A stretch of 64,000 nucleotides of DNA from Anabaena cylindrica PCC 7122 (GTDB lineage: Bacteria > Cyanobacteriota > Cyanobacteriia > Cyanobacteriales > Nostocaceae): the NCBI RefSeq assembly GCF_000317695.1, contig NC_019771.1, positions 4,268,001-4,332,000 of the forward strand, written 5' to 3'. The notes below the pieces were generated by a model. It had not been told where the DNA came from and did no database searches. It worked only from the letters and a program-made list of their open reading frames with translations. Numbering within the stretch: the first letter of the stretch is position 1; each line of letters begins with the position of its first letter. Below are positions 56,193 to 64,000 of this stretch, in pieces. A program made the position numbers and the translations under genes.

Positions 56193-57161
56193 CTATACAA
56201 GATATTGAGTAGCTTTCATTTGCAAGCGAGTGATTAAGTCATACTTAAAAGTATTGTGTGGTTTAATCACAATTTTACTGTATTCACTAGCTGGTAAACT
56301 TTTGAGTAATTCTAAGTGAACTTGATATGGATGATACTCTTGAAGAACTTTATTCCTAGCTTTTGCTATAGCAGATTGGGAACTTGCATATAAATCCTGA
56401 AAAATAGCGTCTTCAATAATTTTGATTGATCCTTGAATATCATCTACATCAATAATTCTCAAGGCATCTGTATCAAAGTAGCCTAATATATTTGGCGCTC
56501 CCCAATAAAATGGAAAGCAGTTAGAAACAAAAGCATCAGCTAATTTTTCTGTCCAGTAATGAGGCCAAGCACCATTTTCCAGAACTATATGATACTTGTA
56601 ATTAAGTAGAGCATCTGATTTCCGACTACCTAATTCTTGAATACCTCTCCCAAACCAATCTAGTTGCTCACCAAAGTGCTTCTTTAGCTCATACATAAAA
56701 TGTAATCTTTTACGATGACCAACAGTATCCGTTTTACCAGAAATTACTGCCGATATCAGTTTGGTTTTTTGTAATTTCGAGGTTTCAAGGGCATCAAGAA
56801 TATTTACTTCAACATACCAGTGATATCCAGCATAAGAAATAACTCGCATCTTTGATTTTACACGATTATCTTGTCCTAAAGTGCAATAGAACTGCCTCGT
56901 ATAACCTTCAGGAAGATGGAGAATATCAGGAGGTTCTTTTAAAACTAACAGTGTGCGGTTTTTGGGGCAAATTAGTTGATAAGTTCTATCTAATGGCTTG
57001 ACACTTTGGTAAAGTATAATTCCGTCAAATTTGCCCTTTTCTGGATTAATAACAAACTGGGTGTCTTGCCAAGAATGTTCTCCTGTTTCTGTAATAAATG
57101 GACGGAAGTAATTACGAGCATTGATGGCACTATCTGACATCAATAAAGCAATTAAAGGCAT
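56193..57161 (-). CDS. GT10 fucosyltransferase-like protein
   Basis: 322 residues. The block YKYHIVLENGAWPHYWTEKL and DAFVSNCFPFYWGAPNI (about 188-228) matches the conserved alpha-1,3-fucosyltransferase (GT10) donor region, where the ENxxxxxYxTEK pattern binds GDP-fucose. The N-terminal half is variable. No GDP-fucose synthesis gene lies in the window, so the donor may differ. The 208 bp upstream hold no gene. Confidence 0.8.
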   Translation of the reverse strand: MPLIALLMSDSAINARNYFRPFITETGEHSWQDTQFVINPEKGKFDGIILYQSVKPLDRTYQLICPKNRTLLVLKEPPDILHLPEGYTRQFYCTLGQDNRVKSKMRVISYAGYHWYVEVNILDALETSKLQKTKLISAVISGKTDTVGHRKRLHFMYELKKHFGEQLDWFGRGIQELGSRKSDALLNYKYHIVLENGAWPHYWTEKLADAFVSNCFPFYWGAPNILGYFDTDALRIIDVDDIQGSIKIIEDAIFQDLYASSQSAIAKARNKVLQEYHPYQVHLELLKSLPASEYSKIVIKPHNTFKYDLITRLQMKATQYLV

Positions 57162-57232
57162 AAATAATACATAAAAATGAATTGCTTACTGATTCCTGTT
57201 GTTTGTTAGCAACAAATTTATGGCGTTGCCAA

Positions 57233-58327
57233 TTAAGACCGCAATGAATGACTGTAAATTACAGAAGTCTTGATGCCAATATCATTCCATGACAATTTAG
57301 CACATTCTTGTTTCACTATTTCACTTAATTTTTCTAAATCTATCTGATTACTATCTTTTAATGATTTCCATAACCCTTGCGGATCTTGATATTCATAAAG
57401 TAACCAATCTGCTTTACCTAAAGTTTCTGCTATACCATCAGTACGAGGAGCAATAATTGGTTTATTATAAGACATTGCTAAAATCAAACTACCAGAAGTT
57501 AAAATCTTTTCAAAAGGTAGAACTACAACATCAGCCGCGCTAAAAAACAGATGTACTCTGCTATCTTCTACAAAATCTGGATGAAAAATAACTCTCTGTG
57601 TATTAGCAGCTAATTGGGTTAACTTTTGCAGATAGGATTCATCTAACGCTTTTCCTGCTATCAATAGGTGGCTTTCCTGTAGAAATTCTGGGTTTTCCAG
57701 CCAAACTTTTAGTAAGCGTTCTACTCCCTTATAAGGTCGCAGCATACCTAAATTGAGGTAAACTTTTCCTGTTAACGGTATTCCTAAAGCTTTTCTGGCT
57801 TCAATTTGAGGCATGGAATTCCCATAAAATTCGCTATAGTGACCATGTGGAATCACATAAATTTTGGATTTGTCAAATTTATAATTTTGGATATTTTCTT
57901 GTAGTGCTAAAGAATGATGAATAATTATTCCATCTGCTAGATTAAATAAATTTTGTTGTATCCACTGTTCTAGTATAGGAAATTTAGAATCATGAGAGAT
58001 GTAATTATGAATAGTCCAAATTACTTTTACCCCTGTCCATTTAGTAAATATAATGTCAATCAAAAACTTGATTGCATAAATTAATTTCGTGCCTAGATTT
58101 TTCCCCTTTAAATACGGATTCAGCCAATGAATATGTACAACGTTTATTTTCTGTATGCTTTTAATAGCTCTGTATATGGGAAAGATGCGACGATAACCGG
58201 AAGGAAATAATACTTCTATTTTTAGATTTCCTAAAGCATTAGATAAAAGTGTTTGATAGGGGTTATCTATACGGTAATCTGGCATCATCAAAACCCTCAA
58301 GGGTTCGGTATTATTACTATAACTCAT
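57233..58327 (-). CDS. Glycosyltransferase, GT4 family
   Basis: 364 residues. VYLNLGMLRPYKGVERLLKV and the donor site LPFEKILTSGSLILAMSYNK (about 275-294) identify GT4. The N-terminus carries IHWLNPYLKGKNLGTKLIYA, as in mannosyl- and glucosyl-transferases of this family. Its ATG overlaps the upstream stop codon by one base (TAATG), so the two genes are translated together. Confidence 0.82.
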   Translation of the reverse strand: MSYSNNTEPLRVLMMPDYRIDNPYQTLLSNALGNLKIEVLFPSGYRRIFPIYRAIKSIQKINVVHIHWLNPYLKGKNLGTKLIYAIKFLIDIIFTKWTGVKVIWTIHNYISHDSKFPILEQWIQQNLFNLADGIIIHHSLALQENIQNYKFDKSKIYVIPHGHYSEFYGNSMPQIEARKALGIPLTGKVYLNLGMLRPYKGVERLLKVWLENPEFLQESHLLIAGKALDESYLQKLTQLAANTQRVIFHPDFVEDSRVHLFFSAADVVVLPFEKILTSGSLILAMSYNKPIIAPRTDGIAETLGKADWLLYEYQDPQGLWKSLKDSNQIDLEKLSEIVKQECAKLSWNDIGIKTSVIYSHSLRS

Positions 58328-59226
58328 TACTGTAACTCCTTGAGAAATCCATTCTGCACTAGATGACGAATTCCTTCCCTGTACATTAAATGTCTAATTT
58401 TCCCCACATAGTGACGAGATGGTGAACCGTTGATACCTCCTTCTAAATGCACATCATAAGCTTTTGGTAGCAGTTCTACTCCAAAACGAGAACTACACAA
58501 AGCATAAATAGTTTGTTCGATCCGCCAGAAATGTCCAATAATATCCGGTAAAGACAAAAATTCTTCTATCCAATCAAAATTTAATGATTGCTGATGAATT
58601 AAACCCAATCCTGAATTTACTCTTGCTGCTAAATCAAAACCAAGTTGGCTTTTTACAGTTTCTGGTTCTACAGTGTAAGCACTATTTTCATCAGCATTTA
58701 GTGTATTAAGTTTATAATCTGGGTTTTCGATCCGGTTGAGTAGTTCTGTGGGTTCCTGAAAAAAGAGGATATCACTATCTAGGAGTAATAAGCGATCGCT
58801 CTGCAAATAGGCAGCAAAATCAAATACTTTAGGTGAAAGATGATTAGTTTTGCGAAACTCTAAACAGAGAGGGTAGGATGAAAGTAAGGGTAAAACTTTT
58901 TCGTCAGCTTGTTTTCTGTCAATAATCCGTGCATCTGGAAAATGATGCTGTAAAGTTGTAATATTGTCCTGAGTTAGAGTTCCATCATCATGAACACACA
59001 AAGCGTATTGACGCTGAGAATAATGATAAAAAGATTTTAATGCCCAGATTAAATTTAGCCAATCATTAGCAGAAGTAAGAACATGAATTTCGCAAACTCT
59101 GTTAGATGTGTTAATAATTGGATGAGAATTCAATATATTTTTTCTAACTCTATCTCTATAGTAGGCTGTGACAAATCCATACTGATACTTTTTTCGTAAA
59201 TTATAAACCATTGAACCAATAGACAT
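58327..59226 (-). CDS. Putative GT-A fold glycosyltransferase
   Basis: 299 residues. A likely metal site DRLLLLDSDILFF (about 144-156, DSD) and the following EPTELLNRIE suggest a GT-A enzyme, possibly GT8-like. Near 118 LEFRKTNHLSPKVFDFAAYL is well conserved in look. No membrane segment is seen. It is coupled to the next gene and 7 bp after the pyruvyltransferase-like gene. Confidence 0.62.
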   Translation of the reverse strand: MSIGSMVYNLRKKYQYGFVTAYYRDRVRKNILNSHPIINTSNRVCEIHVLTSANDWLNLIWALKSFYHYSQRQYALCVHDDGTLTQDNITTLQHHFPDARIIDRKQADEKVLPLLSSYPLCLEFRKTNHLSPKVFDFAAYLQSDRLLLLDSDILFFQEPTELLNRIENPDYKLNTLNADENSAYTVEPETVKSQLGFDLAARVNSGLGLIHQQSLNFDWIEEFLSLPDIIGHFWRIEQTIYALCSSRFGVELLPKAYDVHLEGGINGSPSRHYVGKIRHLMYREGIRHLVQNGFLKELQ

Positions 59227-59233
59227 GATTATT

Positions 59234-60232
59234 TTAACTCCGGTTTAGGATTTTTTTAACATTAGTTTTCAAAAAATTGAATGGAGTTGCTTGGGGTTTT
59301 TGCGTAGTTGAGATATGTTTTTGCAGAGATTCTGTTAAATATATGGATTTTTCTTTCTGGGTATGAACAAACAACTTAATTTTTTCTTTGATTTTATCTT
59401 GGTTGGCTAAAATAAAATTTATTTTCTCTGGTACTAAAGCATATTCTGTCGTTTCTAAACACAATTCCAAAAGTTTGCTTTCTGCAAGTAAGCGATGCAC
59501 TTTATCATCATAATTTATAGCAATAAAAGGTTTTCCCATCTGCATAGCAAATATGATAGCATGATATCTACAACCCACCAAAAGTTGACTTTCGACTAAT
59601 GGTTGCAAAGAGAATTCATCGGGTGTTAAACCACCGAAATAAGTCTTCAATAAATCAAAATCTCTATTCTGGTTAAAATTTAAAGGAAAAGGATTTAATT
59701 TAAATTTAGATAATTCTTTGAACCACATTGGTACATCAAATTCTTTCCAATGACACGGAACTAAATTGACAGCAATTTTATTATCAATAGAATCAAAAGT
59801 TGTATTTTTTTCTAAGGGATGGGGAAAACACCAAGTTAAGTCGGGATGTATTTCTACTTTAGGATTGTTATTGAGTAATGACTTACTCTGTTCATCTCTG
59901 ACATAAAAAAATTCAGAATTTTCAATTAAATCATATAAATCTACAAGCAAATCTTGAGAAACTCGGTTGACTCCTAAACCTAACACACCTATTTTAGCTT
60001 TACATTTTTTTATCCATTGTTTTGGATTCACCCATATTCCAACTCTTTCAAATACCAATCCACCTCCACCAATCAATATCCAATCGAAACTCTGAAGATA
60101 TTCTTGTGGTGGAGATAGATAGTGCGGTAAAAATACGATAGTGTTACCCTGAAGTAATCTAGTAATAGAGTATTGAATGCGGTCATCGCCAGCATTAAGA
60201 GCGTTATAGTAACCAAAAACTGCAATTTTCAT
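59234..60232 (-). CDS. Polysaccharide pyruvyltransferase family protein
   Basis: 332 residues. The pattern MKIAVFGYYNALNAGDDRIQ, FDWILIGGGGLVFE, FFYVRDEQSKSLL and LLVGCRYHAIIFAMQMGKPF is that of PS_pyruv_trans proteins (CsaB-like). It probably adds a pyruvate ketal to a sugar, giving the polymer negative charge. Second of two in this cluster, only distantly similar to the one at 54 kb. Confidence 0.8.
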   Translation of the reverse strand: MKIAVFGYYNALNAGDDRIQYSITRLLQGNTIVFLPHYLSPPQEYLQSFDWILIGGGGLVFERVGIWVNPKQWIKKCKAKIGVLGLGVNRVSQDLLVDLYDLIENSEFFYVRDEQSKSLLNNNPKVEIHPDLTWCFPHPLEKNTTFDSIDNKIAVNLVPCHWKEFDVPMWFKELSKFKLNPFPLNFNQNRDFDLLKTYFGGLTPDEFSLQPLVESQLLVGCRYHAIIFAMQMGKPFIAINYDDKVHRLLAESKLLELCLETTEYALVPEKINFILANQDKIKEKIKLFVHTQKEKSIYLTESLQKHISTTQKPQATPFNFLKTNVKKILNRS

Positions 60233-60259
60233 TGTTTAATTAAAATATTTTTTCTATAT

Positions 60260-61030
60260 TTATTTATGTTTTTGTAAGCTTTTTAAGCTTGAATATGCCT
60301 TAGGAAAAAAAGTCGAGAATGTTAATCCTGGATGAATAAGATGATGATGTTGCACTACAGCTAAAGGTAACTGGAATAGTGATAATGGGTATTGTTCAAT
60401 TTTAGGTGGGAGAATTAAAAAAGGAGGCCTTGTTTCAAGCTCTTTTGCAAAACCGCCATACATATTGTTGAGACTATCAATAATATTGTCTGGAAGCTGA
60501 CTCAAATTGGAGTTGCGATTTCTTTGAGGAGGAAAATCTTTAATATACTCATGTTCAATATCTAAAAAATCAAATATTTCTGGGAGAAAATCCCATATAT
60601 ACTCATATTTTAAAAATAAAATTGGATAATGTCTCGAAGCATAAAACCAATTATGAAAGTGCGCTTCAATTTTAAATTTATCTTCTCCTAAAGTCAGATA
60701 ACTTTCAAGCGTTTCCTCTTTTAAAATAGGTTGAATTTTTGCATAATTGCGAAGCATATATTGTGAATGCAACCCATGATATTTACGCATAAAAATAGAG
60801 ACGACAGCCTCCATGGGGTTACCATAAATATAAATAGCTTTAAACTTTATCTTATGAGTAAGAGGAGGCGTATCAGTATGCTTAATTAAATCTGTATTGT
60901 GTGAACAGTTTAGACGTATAAATTTTTCAAAAAACCTCATAAAAAAAGAAGTTCCAACTCCACCAAAGGAATTAACTGTGGCATCAAAGTTTATAGTAAT
61001 AGGAATTGGACTAGCGTAAATTTTATACAT
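60260..61030 (-). CDS. Sulfotransferase-like protein
   Basis: 256 residues. The motif GGVGTSFFMRFF (about 23-34) looks like a modified 5'-phosphosulfate loop, and YIYGNPMEAVVSIFMRKYHG (about 69-88) like the 3'-phosphate region of PAPS-dependent sulfotransferases. FLKYEYIWDFLPEIFDFLDI resembles the later conserved helix. The motifs deviate from the standard, so activity is uncertain. It lies 4 bp downstream of a GT2 gene. Confidence 0.6.
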   Translation of the reverse strand: MYKIYASPIPITINFDATVNSFGGVGTSFFMRFFEKFIRLNCSHNTDLIKHTDTPPLTHKIKFKAIYIYGNPMEAVVSIFMRKYHGLHSQYMLRNYAKIQPILKEETLESYLTLGEDKFKIEAHFHNWFYASRHYPILFLKYEYIWDFLPEIFDFLDIEHEYIKDFPPQRNRNSNLSQLPDNIIDSLNNMYGGFAKELETRPPFLILPPKIEQYPLSLFQLPLAVVQHHHLIHPGLTFSTFFPKAYSSLKSLQKHK

Positions 61031-61034
61031 TTTT

Positions 61035-61958
61035 TCAAAATCGCATGAACCAGTGTTTGAATCTTGATTGAAAAGATGAAGCTAGTAATATTTGCGGAAA
61101 TTGTACAACAGTTTTAAACGTTTTTAACCAACGAATTAATTTTTTGTCACAACTGATAACTGACTGTTCAACTTGACACAAGAATTTGACTTGGTACAGC
61201 CATTTACCTTGAAGACTTAATCTGTGTTTGAGAGATATTGGCACGGTTCTATCCCACAGAATGGAACGCACTAACTCTAAAAGCTCATCGGCAACTTTCT
61301 GACGTTGATTTGATTTTTGAACAGCAGTAAATCGAAAACAAGTTAATTCAGAATCAATTCTTTTGATAACACCTCCTGATTTAATTATTCTGCACCAATA
61401 GTCATAATCCATAACAAAGTAAAGTTCTTCTTTAAATAAACCAACTGTTTCTGTAATTCTTCTGCTCCAAAAAACTTCCGGTTGCACCAATTGGCGTTTT
61501 TTCCACCATACATCCCACAGATCTAAAATTTCTTCTAGCTTTTGGATATTACCAAATTGCTCACCAATTTTCTCACCTTGCTGATTGACATAACGACATT
61601 TGCCATGTAATAAATCAGTCTCAGGAAATTGGTTAAAATGTTCAGCAACCTTAAAAAGTGTTTCTGGTAGATAATAATCATCACTGTTGAGATAAGCTAT
61701 GATGTCACCTGTTGCTTTCTCAAGACCTTTATTAATAGCATGGGTTTGGCCTTTATCAGGTTCACTTACCCAATAGGCGAGATGCTTTTCATATTTTTTG
61801 ATTATATCGAGTGTATTGTCTGTACTACCTCCATCAATAATTATATACTCAAGGTTTGGGTATTTTTGATCTAAGACTGAACAAATAGTTTCCTCAATAA
61901 AATGTCCCTGATTATAAGATGGCGTAATAATGCTAATCTTTAAATATTTATCGTTCAT
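61035..61958 (-). CDS. Glycosyltransferase, GT2 family
   Basis: 307 residues. ISIITPSYNQGHFIEETICS, YIIIDGGSTDNTLDII and the metal motif DIIAYLNSDDYYLPETLFKV (about 84-103) are classical GT2. QPEVFWSRRITETVGLFKEE and DYDYWCRIIKSGG mark the acceptor side. A 94-bp gap precedes it. Confidence 0.87.
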   Translation of the reverse strand: MNDKYLKISIITPSYNQGHFIEETICSVLDQKYPNLEYIIIDGGSTDNTLDIIKKYEKHLAYWVSEPDKGQTHAINKGLEKATGDIIAYLNSDDYYLPETLFKVAEHFNQFPETDLLHGKCRYVNQQGEKIGEQFGNIQKLEEILDLWDVWWKKRQLVQPEVFWSRRITETVGLFKEELYFVMDYDYWCRIIKSGGVIKRIDSELTCFRFTAVQKSNQRQKVADELLELVRSILWDRTVPISLKHRLSLQGKWLYQVKFLCQVEQSVISCDKKLIRWLKTFKTVVQFPQILLASSFQSRFKHWFMRF

Positions 61959-62052
61959 TGTTATTAATTAAAATTTAGAGTGGAGAGATTTAATTACAGT
62001 CAAAAGGAATATGAAAGGCATTGGCCAATATCTAATTTTGTTAGAAATTTAG

Positions 62053-62865
62053 TTAGCTGTATCCATGATGTTTCATGGTAGCGCCCAAATATTCATGAAT
62101 TAAATTTAGTTGCTCAGAAGTAAGTTTTTCAGTCCACTGCTTATTAGTTGCTTCACCTATAAACTGAAATTTATCTGATCTTTCATGTTCTGGCATTCCT
62201 TTGCTTTCTTTAGAACGCATTTTATCAACGGCTGCTGCTTGAATAGCACGTTGTACATCTTCTGAAAGAATCTGAATACCTAAAATTTTTCCCAGTTTGA
62301 GAAGTTCTGGCTCAGGGTTTACTAACAGGTCTTCATAGCGAATAATTTCCAGTTCAACGCCACTATTTTGACTTCCCAAACCTACCCAAGAATTAATATG
62401 TTCTTGCCAAGAGCAAGGCCAAATGCGTCCGCTGATCCAATCTAAAAAAAATTCATCAAACCCTAGGGGATAGCCCCTCAATATTTTTTTATATTTGTAG
62501 TAAGAAATTACAACATCTCTCGGATCTCGAATGAGATAAATAACTTTCTTGTAATTTGTAACTTGTTTAAAGTCTTTTCTATATAGATGATGGCTTTTAA
62601 TTAAATTAAATTCTGAATTAATTACATCTTTAGCATAAGTTTTACGATGAATATCTGGAACATAATATTGAATATCTGCAACGCTTTCTCCTGATTTTTT
62701 ATATAAAAGTTCTGCCATAATCACTCTCATCCACGTATTACCAGAACGAGGATATGAAACTAAATATATATCATTTTCTGTAGGCTTAAATATTTCAGGA
62801 AAGTCAGGCTTTGACAAAGAACGCAACTTAGAAAGAGAACGAGACATGAAACTGGTTATAAGCAT
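62053..62865 (-). CDS. PAPS-dependent sulfotransferase
   Basis: 270 residues. The 5'-phosphosulfate loop YLVSYPRSGNTWMRVIMAEL (about 32-51) and the 3'-phosphate motif VIYLIRDPRDVVISYYKY (about 105-122) are textbook. A likely catalytic His lies in LIKSHHLYRK. It transfers sulfate from PAPS, probably to a sugar of the cluster's polymer. It overlaps the upstream ABC ATPase gene by 10 bp, tying sulfation to export. Confidence 0.88.
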   Translation of the reverse strand: MLITSFMSRSLSKLRSLSKPDFPEIFKPTENDIYLVSYPRSGNTWMRVIMAELLYKKSGESVADIQYYVPDIHRKTYAKDVINSEFNLIKSHHLYRKDFKQVTNYKKVIYLIRDPRDVVISYYKYKKILRGYPLGFDEFFLDWISGRIWPCSWQEHINSWVGLGSQNSGVELEIIRYEDLLVNPEPELLKLGKILGIQILSEDVQRAIQAAAVDKMRSKESKGMPEHERSDKFQFIGEATNKQWTEKLTSEQLNLIHEYLGATMKHHGYS

Positions 62866-64000
62866 TTTTTATCGTCTCCATTATTAATAATTTTCCATTT
62901 AAGGTCTGGACAGACAACACCAGGCCAGCGTTGATAATCTGTGTAAGTCGAGTGATGATTCCCCCCTCCTATTATTGAAAAAATCATCAATTCAACCGGT
63001 TCTAGTAGATACTGTTTACCTGGAATTCCTGCCCATATCTTAATCACATAGTTACTAAGATTCAGTAACTTCCCAGGTATATGGCACACAGAAATATGAT
63101 GTCCTGCTAAACCTTCTTGACTTTGGCGCTGGGCGTGATCTGTACTTGTAAAGGCAATTTCACCTGTCTGCGCCAAGATTTGTAAAACCAAACGCATCCC
63201 TTCAATATTTTTGAGTAACTGATAGTGAATACGAATAATAATTTCTTCTTGGGCCGAAAAAGAAGATTTTATTTCGCCATCAACAGATACAAGTTCCATC
63301 TTTAATATTCGGAAATATTCATTTCCTGGTGCATTATCCATATTCCATGAAGCTTGTCCTGAAAAAACTTGGTTACTGGCGATTTTTGCAAGATATTCAG
63401 CGATGCAACTTTCTGCATCTCCCTCTTTGATAAGATTTCCACTGCTTAAGACAATTCCTCGATTGCAAAGAGCGCGAACTGCTCCAATATTGTGACTCAC
63501 GAATATGACTGTGCGGCCTTCTGAAGCTACATTCTCCATTTTGCCTAAACATTTTTTTTGAAAAGCAGCATCCCCTACTGCTAATACTTCATCCACAATT
63601 AAAATCTCTGGTTCTAAATGTGCCGCTACGGAAAATGCTAAACGCACATACATACCAGATGAATACCGTTTCACTGGTGTATCTAAAAATTTCTCTACTT
63701 CAGAAAAAGCAACAATTTCATCAAACTTGTGCTTAATTTCCGCCTTACTCATCCCCAGAATTGCACCATTGAGATATATATTCTCTCGTCCTGTTAACTC
63801 TGGATGAAAACCAGTACCAACCTCTAATAAACTAGCAACTCGTCCCTTAATATTGATGCGTCCTTGAGTGGGTTCTGTAATCCTACTGAGAATCTTTAAT
63901 AGTGTTGATTTTCCGGCTCCATTGCGGCCAATAATTCCAATTCTATCACCTTGATTAACCTCAAAAGATACATCTTTGAGAGCCCAAAATTCCTCAAAAG
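62856..64000 (-). CDS. Wzt-type polysaccharide ABC transporter ATP-binding protein, partial
   Basis: The gene runs off the right edge; at least 380 codons are inside. Translating upstream of the internal Met at 63752 gives FEEFWALKDVSFEVNQGD and Walker A GRNGAGKST, so that Met is not the start. Signature YSSGMYVRLAFSVAAHLEPE and Walker B EILIVDEVLAVGD follow. The C-terminal ~180 residues form a Wzt-like carbohydrate-binding beta sandwich. Wzt with its permease Wzm exports lipid-linked polysaccharide; the permease is presumably beyond the window. Confidence 0.9.
   Translation of the reverse strand, partial: FEEFWALKDVSFEVNQGDRIGIIGRNGAGKSTLLKILSRITEPTQGRINIKGRVASLLEVGTGFHPELTGRENIYLNGAILGMSKAEIKHKFDEIVAFSEVEKFLDTPVKRYSSGMYVRLAFSVAAHLEPEILIVDEVLAVGDAAFQKKCLGKMENVASEGRTVIFVSHNIGAVRALCNRGIVLSSGNLIKEGDAESCIAEYLAKIASNQVFSGQASWNMDNAPGNEYFRILKMELVSVDGEIKSSFSAQEEIIIRIHYQLLKNIEGMRLVLQILAQTGEIAFTSTDHAQRQSQEGLAGHHISVCHIPGKLLNLSNYVIKIWAGIPGKQYLLEPVELMIFSIIGGGNHHSTYTDYQRWPGVVCPDLKWKIINNGDDKKCL

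Noticed and set aside
1..64000. tRNA or rRNA genes
   Set aside because: No T-loop (GGTTCRANYC) with a pairing acceptor stem and no rRNA-like conserved stretch was recognised by eye; a covariance search was not possible.

Overview
The window looks like chromosome of a filamentous, probably heterocystous (Nostocales) cyanobacterium. The signs are AT-rich DNA with frequent HIP1 octamers (GCGATCGC), 7-bp short tandem repeats between genes, and typical cyanobacterial genes: thf1/psp29, a CpcT/CpeT-type phycobilin lyase, ndhS, hemF, mrp and rodA. No rRNA, tRNA or CRISPR array was seen.

Left part (1-12.5 kb): a membrane-anchored coiled-coil/TPR protein with three tandem 58-residue repeats, an exported FAD-dependent oxidoreductase, then a TonB-energised uptake locus. 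tonB is divergent from exbB-exbD, which is followed by two FecCD-type permeases and a FecE-type ATPase. TonB has a 27-unit Ser-Gly spacer and a long basic tail after its receptor-binding domain. No outer-membrane receptor or substrate-binding protein is present here. A DmeF-type metal efflux pump and a MazF-type toxin-antitoxin pair follow.

Middle part (13.7-37.6 kb): a full-length relative of the eukaryotic phosphorylase b kinase alpha/beta subunit. Its 3' end is abutted by a tnpB-only IS200/IS605-type element, itself interrupted by a 2,099-bp IS1634-type element with perfect 18-bp inverted repeats and a 7-bp target duplication. The nested insertion can be reconstructed to a plausible empty site with a TTAC target. 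Then come a second exbB-exbD pair, photosynthesis and housekeeping genes, a CPA2 antiporter with universal-stress domains, and the UDP-xylose precursor genes uxs and ugd.

Right part (37.8-64 kb): a long, mostly minus-strand cell-surface polysaccharide region. It holds a Wzc-type tyrosine autokinase, a Wzy-like polymerase, about ten glycosyltransferases of the GT4, GT2, GT10 and other GT-A types, two left-handed beta-helix acyltransferases, two pyruvyltransferase-family proteins, one clear and one probable sulfotransferase, and a Wzt-type ABC ATPase running off the right edge. Two tandemly duplicated RTX calcium-binding proteins sit in the middle with matching leader hairpins and terminators. 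Together with ugd and uxs this suggests an acidic polymer (sulfated, perhaps pyruvylated, perhaps containing uronic acid or xylose). HIP1 sites become rare here, which fits a separately acquired or fast-evolving island.
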